Source: Humulus lupulus (Eukaryota > Streptophyta > Magnoliopsida > Rosales > Cannabaceae). From it: 64,000 nucleotides of DNA. Position numbers and translations under genes: made by a program. Positions 10,894 to 22,097 of the stretch are shown piece by piece (position 1 is the first letter of the stretch; each line of letters begins with the position of its first letter). The notes beneath the pieces are model-generated. The model made no database searches and was not told the origin of the DNA. It saw only the letters and a list, made by a program, of their open reading frames with translations. The DNA lies in contig NC_084798.1 in assembly GCF_963169125.1 (NCBI RefSeq), forward strand, positions 100,457,970 to 100,521,969, given 5' to 3'.

Positions 10894-12361
10894 AAAAGAA
10901 TTTCGTCCTCGAAATTTACTTACCAAATAATTTCGGATACCGGCCTTGCATGTCCTCCTCCAATTCCCACGTTGCCTCTCATTCAGAACTATTACTCCAT
11001 AGGACTTTGACTATAGGAATGCTTTTGGACCGTAACTGCTTCATCCCCTATCCAGGATGCTAACCGGTCGTTCCTCGTAACTCAAGTCTTTCTGGAGTGC
11101 TATCGTATTGTACTTGAGGACGTGAGATGGGTCTGACACATACTTGCGTAGCATCGAGATGTGGAACACGTTGTGACTATCTGCTAGTGCTGGCGGTAGG
11201 GCTAGTCTATACGCAACTGCTCCCACTTTGTCCAATATCTCAAAAGGACCTATGAATCGGGGACTAAGCTTGCCTTTCTTCCCAAACCGCTTTACACCTT
11301 TCATAGGAGATATCTTCAAGAAGACTTGATCTCCGACTTTGAATTCCACATCGTGTCACTTGGCATCCGCATAGCTTTTCTGACGGCTTTGAGCAGCAAG
11401 CATACGATGTCTAATAAGCGCTACTGCTTCTTGAGCTTGTCTAATAGCTTCAGGCCCTAGAAGCTGCCTTTCTCCTACCTCGTCCCAGTGCAACGGTGAT
11501 CGACACCTTCTTCCATAAAGCAACTCATAAGGTGCCATCTCGATCGTTGACTGGTAGCTGTTGTTGTAGGAGAACTCTATCAATGGCAAGTACTTATTCC
11601 ATGATCCTCCGAAATCAAGTACACACGCGCGTAGCATATCCTCTAAAATCTGAATCGTACGCTCGGACTACCCGTCTGTCTGAGGATGAAAAGCTGTACT
11701 AAGACTTAACTTAATACCCATAGCTTTCTGTAAACTTCCCCAAAATCTTGATGTAAACACCGATCCTCTATTTGACACTATTGTCTTGGGAATTCCATGC
11801 AACCGTACTATCTCTTGGATATAGATGTCTGCATATTGGTCTGCCATGTATGAAGTCTTAACAGGCAAGAAATGAGCCGACTTGGTTAGTCTATCTATTA
11901 CTATCCAAGTGGAATCATGCTGCTTATTCGTCCTTGGTAAACCTGTCACGAAGCCCATAGCTATATCGTCCCATTGCCATTCTGGTACGCTAAGCGGTTG
12001 CAATAAACCTGCAGGCCGCTGATGCTCTGCTTTCACTTGTTGGCATATAAGACAATTAGACACATACTCTGCTATGTCCTTCTTCATCCCTGGCCACCAG
12101 TATATTGTCTTAACATCATGAGTCATCTTGGTTGACCCTGGGTGAACTGAGTATGGGGTACTGTGTGCTTCTTCCAGAATCGTCTTCTTAATACTTTGAT
12201 CATTTGGCACGCATACTCGATCCTTATATCTCAATAAACATTGGCTAGATATTGAGAAATCTGTAGCCTTTTCTTCTCTGACTGGATCCATATGTGCTGC
12301 TAGTGTGTCGTCATGTCCCTAACCAATTCGTATATCCTCTAGCAGATTCGATTGGATGGGA
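10894..12361 (-). pseudogene. pol: second family A integrase, chromodomain-like tail (pseudogene)
   Basis: It starts mid-pol at 12361 and runs to the polypurine tract. One frame covers 12291-11041 with two stops: TAG at 11668-11670 (in G-[Q]-SERT, CAG to TAG) and a TGA just after 11356 (W to stop). It has an intact zinc-binding set (H...H...CLIC), VIDRLTKSAHF with the first catalytic Asp, VSNRGSVFTSRFW (second Asp replaced by Asn, as in the copy at 2763-4359) and SERTIQILE with the catalytic Glu. GKLSPRFIGPFEIL follows. After SILDRG a degraded chromodomain-like tail can be traced to about 10900. N-terminal pol and gag are absent. At 12361 it joins LTR DNA. Confidence 0.88.
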
Positions 12362-12942
12362 TGGAAAACACCTAAAATCAACAATAAGAACCATGAGTTT
12401 CTAAAGAAATGGAGATGAAAAAGATATATAAACCATCAAGATAGAAACTTGCCGAAAAACCTTAAGTTTCAATAACTTAACACTTAACCAAAAGCCATAA
12501 TAATGAGTTAGGATCTAAAAGAAAACAAAAGAACTATGATTGATTAAACCTAAGGATAAGAATGCATTGGATGGACTAGAACTTTGATCTACACCACAAT
12601 ACCGAAATGTCACTCTATCTTAGTTCCCAAGTGTTTATAAAGCTTAGATTGAAAACCTTTTAAATCCCAAACCCTAGTTTTTTCTCTCTAGAATAAACTT
12701 AGCAGCTTGAAGCCTCTCAACAATGCTTGAATAATGAATGAAATGATTGAGTACTAAGTCCTATTTATAGAGTTCAAGGAGTGAAGCTAGCCCCTATTAA
12801 AATGAATAAATAATTGAATATATTTGAATTTTCTGTTCAACAGATGCCCATAACTCGGTCAAAAATGTTCAAGAGCAATTCCAAGTGCTTGAGGGCTATT
12901 TCTAATTTAAATCCACAAAGTTTCAAAAATGGGTCCAAGAGC

Positions 12943-13100
12943 TGATATATCGCCTACCCTAGGCGATATATCGCCTACCCTAGGCGATATATCGCCCCTA
13001 CCTTGCCCCAAGCTTCTGTGGTTTCGTTCATGCGATATCGACGTGTTTTCCGTATCAACCTTAGGCGATGTATCGGCCCTATAGCTGTAATATATCGGCA
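12943..13100. repeat. GGCGATATATCGCC palindrome cluster
   Basis: A 21 bp unit containing the 14 bp perfect palindrome is repeated two to three times, followed by degenerate copies (GCGATGTATCGG, TAATATATCGGC). Equivalent clusters occur at the same place in every A LTR in the window (10333-10440, 26380-26520, 28040-28180, 46550-46670). Confidence 0.85.
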
Positions 13101-13470
13101 TACGATGATATTTTAAACACGTTTTTGCACACTTTCAGCATGTTTGAAGTTTGTTAATACAACTTTGAATGAGGAAAACGTAATCCTAACAGTTGCTGGA
13201 AAGTTCTAGAGCTTCTAGATCTATCTTTTATTAATTTATTCATCTAAAATGCTTAAATCCTCAATAAACATGCTTGTGACAAGTGTCACATTCTTCATTA
13301 TTCTTCTAAACCTTCGGTTATAATAAATAATATTTCTAGGACCAGCTATATTAATCAAACATTATGTTATAATTAATATTTCAAAACTATAGGTTAAACT
13401 TATAAAGTCCGTAACTATTTCTGTGAGTTTCCAACTAAATCTCAGCTTGAACCAATAACCACGAAAACTA

Positions 13471-13526
13471 AACTACTACTACTACTACTACTTCTACTAC
13501 TTCTACTACTACTACTACTACTACTG

Positions 13527-13599
<73 letters not shown>

Positions 13600-13610
13600 T
13601 ACCACTACTA
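13471..13610. repeat. (CTA)n / (TAG)n microsatellite inside A LTR
   Basis: About 140 bp of ACT/CTA trinucleotides with CTT interruptions. Other A LTRs have only a handful of TAG units at the same position (about 27527-27555, 46030-46070, 54370-54410), so this is a local expansion of an LTR-borne seed. Confidence 0.95.
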
Positions 13611-14411
13611 TCTAGCTAAGTAAAATTTTGAGACGCTACAATACTATCCCTTTACATCCATTCTTTAGGTCAATAGTTGTTTACTTTAATGTTTCTCCCT
13701 TCCAGATTGCTCCAAATGGGATACAAGCCTTGTGTGCTCTATACATTCTCTACCACATCCAAGACTGGAACCCACCTATCCCTCATGAGGTACACTATAT
13801 GTTCGATTTTAGGACCAACCCCAGCCACAAGAATACAGGTTTTTTCCATGGTATTGCCCATAAATTGAATCCTGGAAAGTATTATACAGAATAATTTCTT
13901 ACTCAAGACATTAAAGCCAACAACCTGGCTTTTACGCATGCAGGCCCTTTTAATCAACCTCTCTGAACCAAGAAAATGCATTCTTGGGTAGAGGATCTCA
14001 CTAACATGCCAATTAAGGAGAAGGATGTTGAGCAGTTGGTCACCTTAGAGAATCTCCAATTGGTGGGGTTGTTACAAAACAACCAAGATATTACTATGGG
14101 CACCACAACCAATGAAGCAGATACGACTGATCAATCCAATGCTGATACCAAAGTAGTTACTGACCAGTTTTCTTCTGAACCATCTCCTCAGCCATGGAAA
14201 CTAGGTGGTCTTATCATTATAGAGCCTCTTTCTTAAAATAATCACCGACCCGCCTTCCCTACCAAGCCTGGCAAAGGCAAAATCATTGAGCTCCTTATAG
14301 AAGACAGCTCATCGCCAGCAGACGAAGACAAGATTTTCGATGAAATTCTGAACTCAGGTTTTACTAACAGTAACGATAATTACATTTTGAGAATGATTAT
14401 GATGAAAGTCT

Positions 14412-14483
14412 GTAGAATTTTCTTTTTCAGCTATGTTCATTTATTGTTTCCACTAACCAGGTTTTTGCTTTACTTTTATGTAG
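14412..14483 (+). other. probable intron 1 of the antisense ORF
   Basis: GT at 14412 and TTTTATGTAG ending at 14483, with a strong pyrimidine run before the acceptor. Removing the 72 bp keeps the frame (K-V-Y-S-A-M-L-K) and deletes a stretch that would otherwise encode an implausible Phe/Leu-rich segment. The donor (T/GTAGAA) is weak. An alternative donor at 14408 would break the frame. Confidence 0.45.
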
Positions 14484-14839
14484 ATTCAGCCATGTTAAAG
14501 CAGTTCAACACTCCCTCTTCCCAAAGGAGGAAGACTGGTGAAGGTAGTAGTTTGAATCTTCCAAACAAGGTCATGAGGACTACACTGCCTACCCAGGGGA
14601 GACCAATTGATCACTTAGTCACTATCCCACACTTGACTCCTCCGTCTATTCCTTCTTCTGCTAACCTACAAACTACTCGATCAACTTGCTTAAGAGAGCC
14701 CTTTCATATTGCTGGTGAGTATGGCAAAGAGTTACTAGACCATACTCTTCACCACTCAAAGATTACTCAGACCTTTGAGAATCTACCCCGGCATAGCATT
14801 GCAGTTGTCTTTCACAAAGGCCTTGCTCAAATTATAAGT

Positions 14840-14916
14840 GTAAGCATCTTATTATAAACACTCACTTTCTTATTGATTGTTCTTATTCTGAATAATTTTT
14901 CAGTTATTTAATCTAG
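14840..14916 (+). other. probable intron 2 of the antisense ORF
   Basis: Donor AGT/GTAAGC at 14840 and acceptor ATCTAG/GGA at 14916. Splicing joins ...LAQIIS to GIITVSHAQRRAIDY in frame and bypasses several stops. The alternative acceptor TTTTTCAG at 14903 leads quickly to a stop. This is good evidence that the antisense ORF was a spliced gene. Confidence 0.6.
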
Positions 14917-15469
14917 GGAATCATCACTGTTAGTCATGCTCAACGCCGAGCAATTGACTATAAGAAGCTGGTCAAGGTCTTGAATGATCAATTGGTGGAT
15001 ACCCAGGCAAAGATTGAAAGCCTGCCTAAGTCTAAAAATGGATCTCTAAGAAAAGATTGAGCAGGCAGAGAAGACAGTTGCCAGCCAGGACAGATCTCTG
15101 AAGGAGTTGGCTAATGAAAATAACAAGCAGATCTAGGCCAACAAGACATTGACTGACCAGCTAGAGAAAACGACTCAAGAGAATGAAGAGTTGAAACAAG
15201 ACAAGGAAGCTGATTTGTCTTGTTACAAAGAGGTCTGCTTCAACTGCTTCAAATAGATATCGAAGCTAAACAAGCCTCTCAACCTCAACTTTCTCTCTAA
15301 AGAGGCAAGGGCGGAAGAACTTGCCAAATGTGAAGCCAATGCCGCCGAGGAGGCAGCCATTCCAGCTGGTGTTGTGCCTGCCTCTCCTACTTTATCATTC
15401 CAACCAGAGGAGGTTCCAGATGTTGATGACGGTGTTGATCAGTTACGGATTAGTTTACCTGACCAATAA

Positions 15470-16463
15470 ACATGCTTAGCGGACCAGGGAGCCTCCTACT
15501 TGACCAATAAAAACTTTGTACCTGGCCAGTAGTTTACTTGTTTTTCTTAAACTATTGTTGAGACAATTACTCCTTACCAACTTTGATAGTTTGCTCATAT
15601 GACCAAGTTATTTGACTTTTACACTTTACATTTCTTTGCTAACTTGAAACATTCTAACTCTCTTTGGACATAAAACATTATAAGCTTTTTGTGAATAGTA
15701 AAGTCACTCTGATATATGCCTTATATTTTCGCATGAGTACTTGGTTTTCTAACTTAGAAATTCTAGCCATTTCATAAGTCTCAACTAAGTATACTTTCTC
15801 AACTCTTATTGACTAACAGTTTATGAGCATAATGTTTATTTTCACACATATATCTGCTTCTAACTTGAAATTTTGAAAGATTCCAAGTTACTTAAGTTTA
15901 GAAAAACAAGTTAAATCAATGGCATTTTTTTACTTCGAAAATTTACAAGTCAGCCTAAAAATAGATATTTTAACTCGTGCTCTCATTTCCTATGTTGAAT
16001 TATATACCAGTATACCCTATATGCCCCCCAAGTGATCGAGGGTTCAAAGATCCTTGGTCACTTGCTACTTGACCAAATTTGTTCGAGCAGCTATTACTTA
16101 CGAAACACATTGAATATAAAGAAAACATCCAAGCAATTGAACACTACTAGAATACTTGACAATTTAAATATTGTCAGTCTGCCCGGTTAGTTGAACACTG
16201 CCCGGTTTATTTTGACCAGTTAAACACTGTTAGAAAAAAAAAATCAACACATATGCACATTTTGTAGCAAAATTCGACCGCGCTGCGCGTGATCTCTTTT
16301 ATTACTCGTAAATTATAAAAGGACAAAACGTGTCTAATAACGAGTCTCAAACAAACCAAAATTGTTCAAAAATAATTGACTGGTCAGTAAGTAACCAGCT
16401 CATACACATACTTAAATAACAAGTAAAACAGTTAAATCCAAGCTACCACTTTGTAAGCGGTAT
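15470..16463. other. T-family 3' spacer (non-coding)
   Basis: No gene is seen. It aligns along its length with 35820-36731 of the gag-only T element. Shared landmarks include ACATGCTTAGC next to the antisense-ORF stop, TGCCCCCCA followed by GATcGAGGGTT, TTGAACACTGC repeats and the block with GCTGCGCGT near 16280. In minus-strand terms this lies downstream of the pol stop. Confidence 0.75.
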
Positions 16464-16533
16464 TCATTGATAATATTTCCTTAGGTGCTCGCCATTCCAG
16501 TAGATTTTGATCAGCTCTCCATCCAGTCTAGAA
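16464..16533 (-). pseudogene. pol: last codons of T-family integrase
   Basis: Minus-strand reading ...IKIYWNGEHLRKYYQ-stop matches the usual end of Tat-lineage integrase (W-N-x-E-x-L-x-x-Y/F-Y-Q). The rest of the integrase to the right is replaced by a copia LTR beginning at 16534. The remainder of the long ORF that overlaps here is copia LTR read backwards and is not coding. Confidence 0.65.
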
Positions 16534-17673
16534 TGTAAGAATATTACAACTCTAGGCAATATATTACAAATAAATATTGATTGATTAAATAAAGTTGCAA
16601 CTCTATAACTGAAAAATACAAATAAACAAAGAAAAGGAAGAAGATGATGAAGAATAAGAGAATAGTGAGAATACAACTCTAAGCTAAAGATTACAAGTAA
16701 AATAAATGTGTTTGAAACAAAAGAAAAGATTACAACTCTTAAACAAAATATACAAGTAAATAGAACAAGAGAATAAGAAGAAAAACAATAGAATAAAATG
16801 AAGAACAGAAATACAAGTAAACTCTCACTTACACAACCTAAGTGAAGAGGGTTGGGGATCACCAACTTGAACAAGGTTTAAAGAATTTGTCCAAAAGCTT
16901 ATTTCCCCCTAACTCAAGAACTAAGGGATCTCTCTCAGATATTGGAAATACTTTCTAGAATTATCAAGCCTCAAGGTGTTTCTAGCCAAGTGCTCTAATG
17001 GATAGAAATGTTGTGTCCATCAAGTGAGCTATAGGCTCCTATTTATAGAGTTCAGAGACACCCTTTGCATTTCAAATTCCACCAACCCCCATGGCTGTTA
17101 CCAATGTTTAATTGGATTAATATGGAATTAAAAATGAGATTTGGGAGTTATTTGGGTTTTTGAGCCGTTCAACAAAGTTTGAAAAAACTGAAGAAAAAAA
17201 ATGGTCAGTTTTGGCCTATGGCCAGGGCTAGACACATCAGTGGACGCGGCCACTACTCTCTGTCCCACTGGCCGCGGCCACCAACATTCAGTGGCCATGG
17301 CCACTGACCATTTTCAGCACTTAAAAATATGCTGTTTTTCCAAACAGTTCCAAACCCTCCCAAATGATTTTGTAACTCCCAAAACACACTATTGGGGTTA
17401 AAATCATATCTCTAACAGCCATTTCACATATGGATTTATGAAATTCATCTCAATATTGTGTAACACTAAATTTACACAATAAAGGGTAATATTTGGAAGT
17501 TACAAATTTGTAACACCAAATATGTTACACTATTTGGATATATCTCATATATCTAAATATTGTAACTCTCTTTTATATGTTACAAATGTGACACTCTTTG
17601 TCACATTTATTTAATCTAAAACATTATATTATAATATAATCTAATATTACATTATATTATAAATAATATAACA
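16534..17673 (-). mobile_element. copia (E) 3' LTR
   Basis: Plus-strand ends TGTAAGAATA and AATATAACA give TG..CA termini (1,140 bp). On the minus strand it is preceded by AGTAGGGGAA, a polypurine tract at 17674-17683. It contains CTATTTATAGAG (minus-strand TATAAATAG) near 17038. It also has palindromes AGTGGCCATGGCCACT (17290-17305) and GGCCGCGGCC (about 17269). Confidence 0.75.
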
Positions 17674-18281
17674 TTCCCCTACTAGGTTAAATAGTTATCT
17701 ATTGTAACACTTATTTAATAAATCATTATATTTTATAATATAGCATATCCCCCACTTGATTAAATAAGAACTCTCTCTTATAGGAGCCATTGCATTAGCG
17801 CATAAAGCAAAGTGTTTTTCAATTTGAACTTTATTGTAGTGTAATTATCACAAAATTTGTCCAAAATTTGGTTGCACTAGGCATTGAACCATCTTTTCAT
17901 GATAACAAATCAGTGATAACACACACACCTTTCCGATGTTCACTTGAGACCTCTATGTCTCGCTTTGCACCGTTAATGGGCATGTGCACTTTCCATTCAT
18001 GGACATTCTTGAGAATACTCCCAATTCTCATGAGAGGCGGCACCACCCCTAGGTCCATATAGGTAGAATTCTTACAACATTTTGTTACCAAAAATACTTG
18101 TCTTCACAAAACTGAAATCTATTAAAATACTTTTGGTTTTAACCCTCAACTTGGTAACACACAAGTACTCAATATCTCAGATGGGACTTGTTTTGAGTAC
18201 AACTAATATTCACTTGATTGACTTGTTGTTACCTATTGAACCTAACACTAGTTGAATAACTAGTGTTATGATAGGTTACCA
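17674..18281 (-). other. copia (E) 3' untranslated region and polypurine tract
   Basis: The stretch between the RNase H stop and the LTR holds no gene I can support. It has two purine runs on the minus strand, AGTAGGGGAA next to the LTR and AAGTGGGGGATA near 17750. The second could be an older or alternative priming site. Confidence 0.5.
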
Positions 18282-19083
18282 TCAATCGTGAATCTCTTTA
18301 GGGAGTTTAAGTCCCATCCCTCGAGATGATTCAGCCACTAAATCCCTCATTAGTGGCTTAGTGAAAGGATCCGCCAGATTTTCACTTGTTCTCACATAGG
18401 ATATTGAGATGACTCCTCTTTGAATAAATTCTCTTACATATCCATGTCTTAGACTAATATGTCTAGACTTCCCATTATACACTCCGCTGTATGTTCTAGC
18501 CAATGTCGCTTGGCTATCACAATGTGTCGATATAGTAGATACATTCTCTTTGATTAGGGGAATCTCTATCAACAGATCCCTTAACAATTCGGGCTCTTTG
18601 CCGATAGCAGCTAGAGCTATGAACTTTGCTTCCATTGTGGAGTGAGATATACAGGTTTGTTTCTTCGAACCCCAAAAAATTGCACCTCCACCAAGTGTAA
18701 ATACCCAACCAGTTGTGGACAAGTTGTCCCCAAGATTGGATATCCAACTTGCATCTGTATATCCTTCTAAAATTGAAGGAAATTTGGAGTAGTGAAGGCT
18801 TAGTCCTTTGGTTTTCTTGAGATAACCTAGGACTCTTCCAATTTCCTTCCAGTGATCCACACTTGGATTACTTGTAAACCTACTAAGTTTTCTTACCACA
18901 AATGCTATATCAGGTCTAGTACATTAGGCACCGTACATTAGACTCCCTATAGCACTAGCGTACTCCAATTGAGCCACCGCTCTTCCTTCATTCTTCTCTA
19001 TTTTTACACTATGATCGAATGGAGTATTGGCATCTATAACTTTGAGATGGTTAAATTTGTTCAATACTTTCTCAACATAGTGG
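18282..19083 (-). pseudogene. pol: copia (E) RNase H and end of RT, truncated
   Basis: RNase H is open from 18899 to 18282: [59 protein letters not shown], ending near LADPFTKPL. One TAG just upstream (near 18900, in a G-A-x-C-T-R-P-D motif, C to T type) separates it from RT remnants (GSLMYGA, FNHLKV) that continue to 19083. The element breaks there at the start of a B-family LTR. Reads as the 3' end of a minus-strand copia whose gag, integrase and most of RT are absent. Confidence 0.85.
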
Positions 19084-19089
19084 GCTTGC

Positions 19090-19880
19090 TGTAACAACCT
19101 AAATTTGCTAATAAGGCTTAAGGGCCTTGATTAGTCTGTCGGGAGGGCATAACTGGATTATATGTGATTTAATGATTGAAAGCATGTTATATGATTATTT
19201 GAATACCTGAGATGCATGACTATGTGTATTAGTATGCACGTAGGCCCTGATTAGGTTAGAAGGGAATAATCGTAATTTGGCCTGTTGAGGGCATAACTGT
19301 ATATATATGTGATAAATTGATGAGACCACATTAATATGTGGATATATTTGTAATATGTGATTCGAGGTGATCCTAGTGAGCGATTTAGCGAAAAAGTCAC
19401 GGCGGGGATTTATACCCGGCTTGGGACGAGCCTGGGGGTATTTATGGAATTTAGAGGATATATTGGGGTCTATTTTGATATTGAAGAATATAATTGGTGA
19501 TTAGCTAGGTGTTGGGAAGTAAGCGGACAATATTAGAGACACTAGAGGAATTAGCGGGAATTGGGTGTAATGACCAAAATGCCCCTAGGTTGATTTAAAG
19601 GCATAGAGATAATGGGAGGGTATTGTGGTTATTTGTCTTATAAAGGATAAGTGTTATCAGGCTTTACGCTTTAGTGGAATATGTAAAACGTCTTAGAAGT
19701 CTGAAGGAAAGAGGGAAAAGAAAGAAGAGAAGGAAAAGGGAAATTGGAAGTCTAACTCTCTCTCTCTCTCTCTCAGTTTAAGCTTTTCTTCATCAATTCT
19801 TGAGGTCTTTTGGGGCAGAAACTCAGGGAGAGTCAGAGTAGAAGCTTGAGGCTAGGTTCCTTGGTCTATGATGACGGGGA
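19090..19880 (+). mobile_element. family B LTR, 5' part only
   Basis: It starts TGTAACAACCTAAATTTGC and follows the other B LTRs (55022, 57188): CTAATAAGGCTTAAGGGCCTTGATTAG, a CGGGAGGGCATAA block and a CT microsatellite at 19755-19776. It runs to roughly 19866-19895, where T-family pol begins on the other strand. The right two-thirds of the LTR is missing. Confidence 0.75.
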
Positions 19881-22097
19881 AGAAACAAGGCACCAATTAT
19901 TTGGTAAGGTGCCTTGTTCAAAGTATGTGATGATGGTCCAAGTGTTAGCTACTGTGATGGGCATTGCTTCCTGCTCGGTGATGCTTGGGTTTGCCAAGTA
20001 TTCGACCGGTACTATATTGAGAGTGTCAGCATCTTTTGCACTTAATTGTGTACTCTTCAAAATGCGTATTCGTTGGAGTTTTGCTCTCGTGGCACCAACT
20101 TGATTGTGTACTCTTCAAACTGCACTAGCAAGTCCTTATCTTTATTTAAGTATGCCACCATGCGCAAACCCCTGGCCTGATATTCCCCTAAAATTTGGTA
20201 GGCCACAACTTGAGAATCACTATTTACTTTGATTGACCAAGCATGAACATCGATGGCCAGTCGTAATCCTGCTAAGAGGGCCTCATACTCTGCCTCGTTA
20301 TTGGAAGCATTGAACCCGAACATTAATGAACAGTGGATTCGATGATGCTTAGGCGTGCTTAATATAATCCCTGCTCCTGAATGATGTTCATTCGAGGATC
20401 CATCCACATAAAGTTGCCAGGTAGGAAAATTTTTACTCTGCCCAGCTACATTTTCTGTCTAGTCGAGAAAATTATGAATTCTGGTACATTTAGCAATGAA
20501 GTCAGGCAGAGCTTGTCCTTTAATGGTCGAACGTGGTTGATACTTTATTTCAAATTAGCCTAATTCAACAGCCCATTTAAGTATCCGACCAGAATTTTCC
20601 AATTTTTGTAAAACTTGTCGTAAAGGCTGGTCGGTGAGCACTTTTAATGGGATGCGCTTGAAAGTATGGCCGTAGTTTGCGAGATTTGAGTACTAAACAA
20701 TACGCCAGCTTTTTGATCAGTGGATATCTTAATTTTACTCCTATCAACCGCTTGCTGACATAGTAGACCAGATGTTGCACTTTATTTTCCTCTCGTATTA
20801 GAGCAGCGCTGACAGCATGCTCCGTGACTGCTAAGTAAATGAAGAGGTCCTCTCCATCTACGGGTTTTGATAGAACTGGAGGTTGGGCCAAATGTTTTTT
20901 TATGGCTTGGAATGCTTGCTCGCATTCCTCCGTCCAGTAAAATTTCTTGCTTCCTCTTAGTAAGTTAAAAAATGGGACACTCTTGTTTGTTGACTTAGAA
21001 ATAAACCTACTTAGAGCAGCAATTTGCCCAGTCAAACTCTGCACATCCTTAGTTCTGGTCGGGGATTTCATTTCTATGAGTGCCTTAATCTTCTCAGGAT
21101 TGGCCTCTATCCCATGTGAGTTAACAATAAATCCAAGAAACTTCCCAGAACTTACCCCAAACGAGCATTTGAGGGGGTTCAACTTCATGTGATACTTTCT
21201 AAGCATTGCAAAGCACTCCCCTAGATATCGCACATTCTCCTCGGCTTCCTTTGACTTGACCAACATGTCATCGACATATACCTCTATATTTTGTCGATCA
21301 AGTCGCAGAACATGCCATTCACTAAACACTGGTAGGTGTCACCTACGTTAATAAAGTCGAATTTCATAACTTTATAACAGTATAATCCTATGTCTGTCCG
21401 AAAGCTGGTAGGCTCCTCATCAAGAGAATGCATATTTATTTGATTATACCCATAATAAGCGTCCATGAAGGACAAAATTGCTTAACCAGAAGTTGCGTCA
21501 ACCAACTGGTCTATCCTGGGCATAGGAAAATAGTTCTTGGGACATGCTTTATTCAAATTGGTGAAGTCCACACAGGTCCTCCACTTCCCATTGGACTTGG
21601 GTACTAACACTGGGTTAGAAACCAAGGCAGGTAGTAAGCCTCCCCGATGAACTCGTTTTCGTCCAGGCACTCGACTTCTTCTTTTAGAGCTCTTGTTCAT
21701 TCCTTGTCAAGCAACCTTCTCTTCTATTGAACTACTGGGTAGTTTTCATCCACGTTGAGCACGTGGCTGATCATAGTTGGTGAGACACACACCAAATCCT
21801 TGTCAAACCAGGTGAAGACATCTAGATATCTTTGCAAAAATTCTACCAGTTGTGCCCTCACTTCATCCTTTAAATTCTTTCCAACTTTGAGCACTATGTT
21901 CAGTTCGTTCTCATCTATCGGGACCTCCTCTAAATCTTACATAGGTCCTACTCCACTCTCTAAACCCCCAAAGCGAGGATCAATATCCATTCCTTCACTT
22001 TGGGCAACGCCTTATGTGGTGACTTCATCCCCGGAAGGGGTCTGCTGCTTAATAACACCAAGAGTCTTTTCCTAGTTGGTAACTCTTAAAACTTTTC
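19880..22097 (-). pseudogene. pol: T-family reverse transcriptase and dual RNase H (pseudogene)
   Basis: RT begins near 21700: WRTCVDFTNLNKACPKNYFP, MPRIDQLVDAT, then FMDAYYGYNQI in a shifted frame, then VYVDDMLVKSKE (YVDD catalytic motif, near 21290). The connection and first RNase H (WTEECEQAFQAIK, LVYYVSKRL) run to 20577. A second RNase H follows at 20407-20057 (DGSSNEHHSGAGI, NNEAEYEALLAGLRLA, NSDSQ). Two successive RNase H domains are a known mark of the Tat lineage. A linker (VPVEYLANPSI, EQGTLPNN) continues to about 19880 and the integrase is lost. Several frameshifts and stops separate these blocks. Confidence 0.85.

Larger units (their letters stand above)
12365..13640 (-). mobile_element. 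family A LTR, truncated
   Basis: It corresponds to the 9740-10879 part of the complete A LTR, starting in the middle (CACCTAAAATC) and ending GACGCTACA at 13640. The U5 end is missing and replaced by pol (junction near 12358-12365, in a short GGATGG repeat). It carries TATA-like CTATTTATAGAG near 12764, two tandem GGCGATATATCGCC palindromes (12962-12975, 12983-12996) and an expanded CTA microsatellite. Confidence 0.85.
13641..15469 (+). pseudogene. T-family additional ORF, antisense to gag-pol; Transposase_28-like domain and coiled coil
   Basis: The N-terminus is cut by the A LTR. The first codons read IPLHPFFRSIVVYFNVSPFQ followed by IAPNG, which resembles the plant family annotated as putative gypsy-type transposon (Pfam PF04195, Transposase_28); that match is from memory. 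The frame stays open in sense except for stops at 13892 (TAA), 13961 (TGA) and 14234 (TAA). Two likely introns follow. After a frameshift near 15045 the last part (to TAA 15467-15469) is rich in E, K, Q and heptads, so probably a coiled coil, then acidic. All T protein genes lie on the minus strand, so this gene is antisense to them. Its downstream DNA (15470-16463) matches the spacer 35820-36731 of the gag-only T element, which supports that origin. The molecular function is unknown. Confidence 0.65.

Noticed and set aside
16464..16874. 136-codon hydrophobic minus-strand ORF
   Set aside because: Only its last 15-20 codons are the integrase end. The rest is copia LTR read through.
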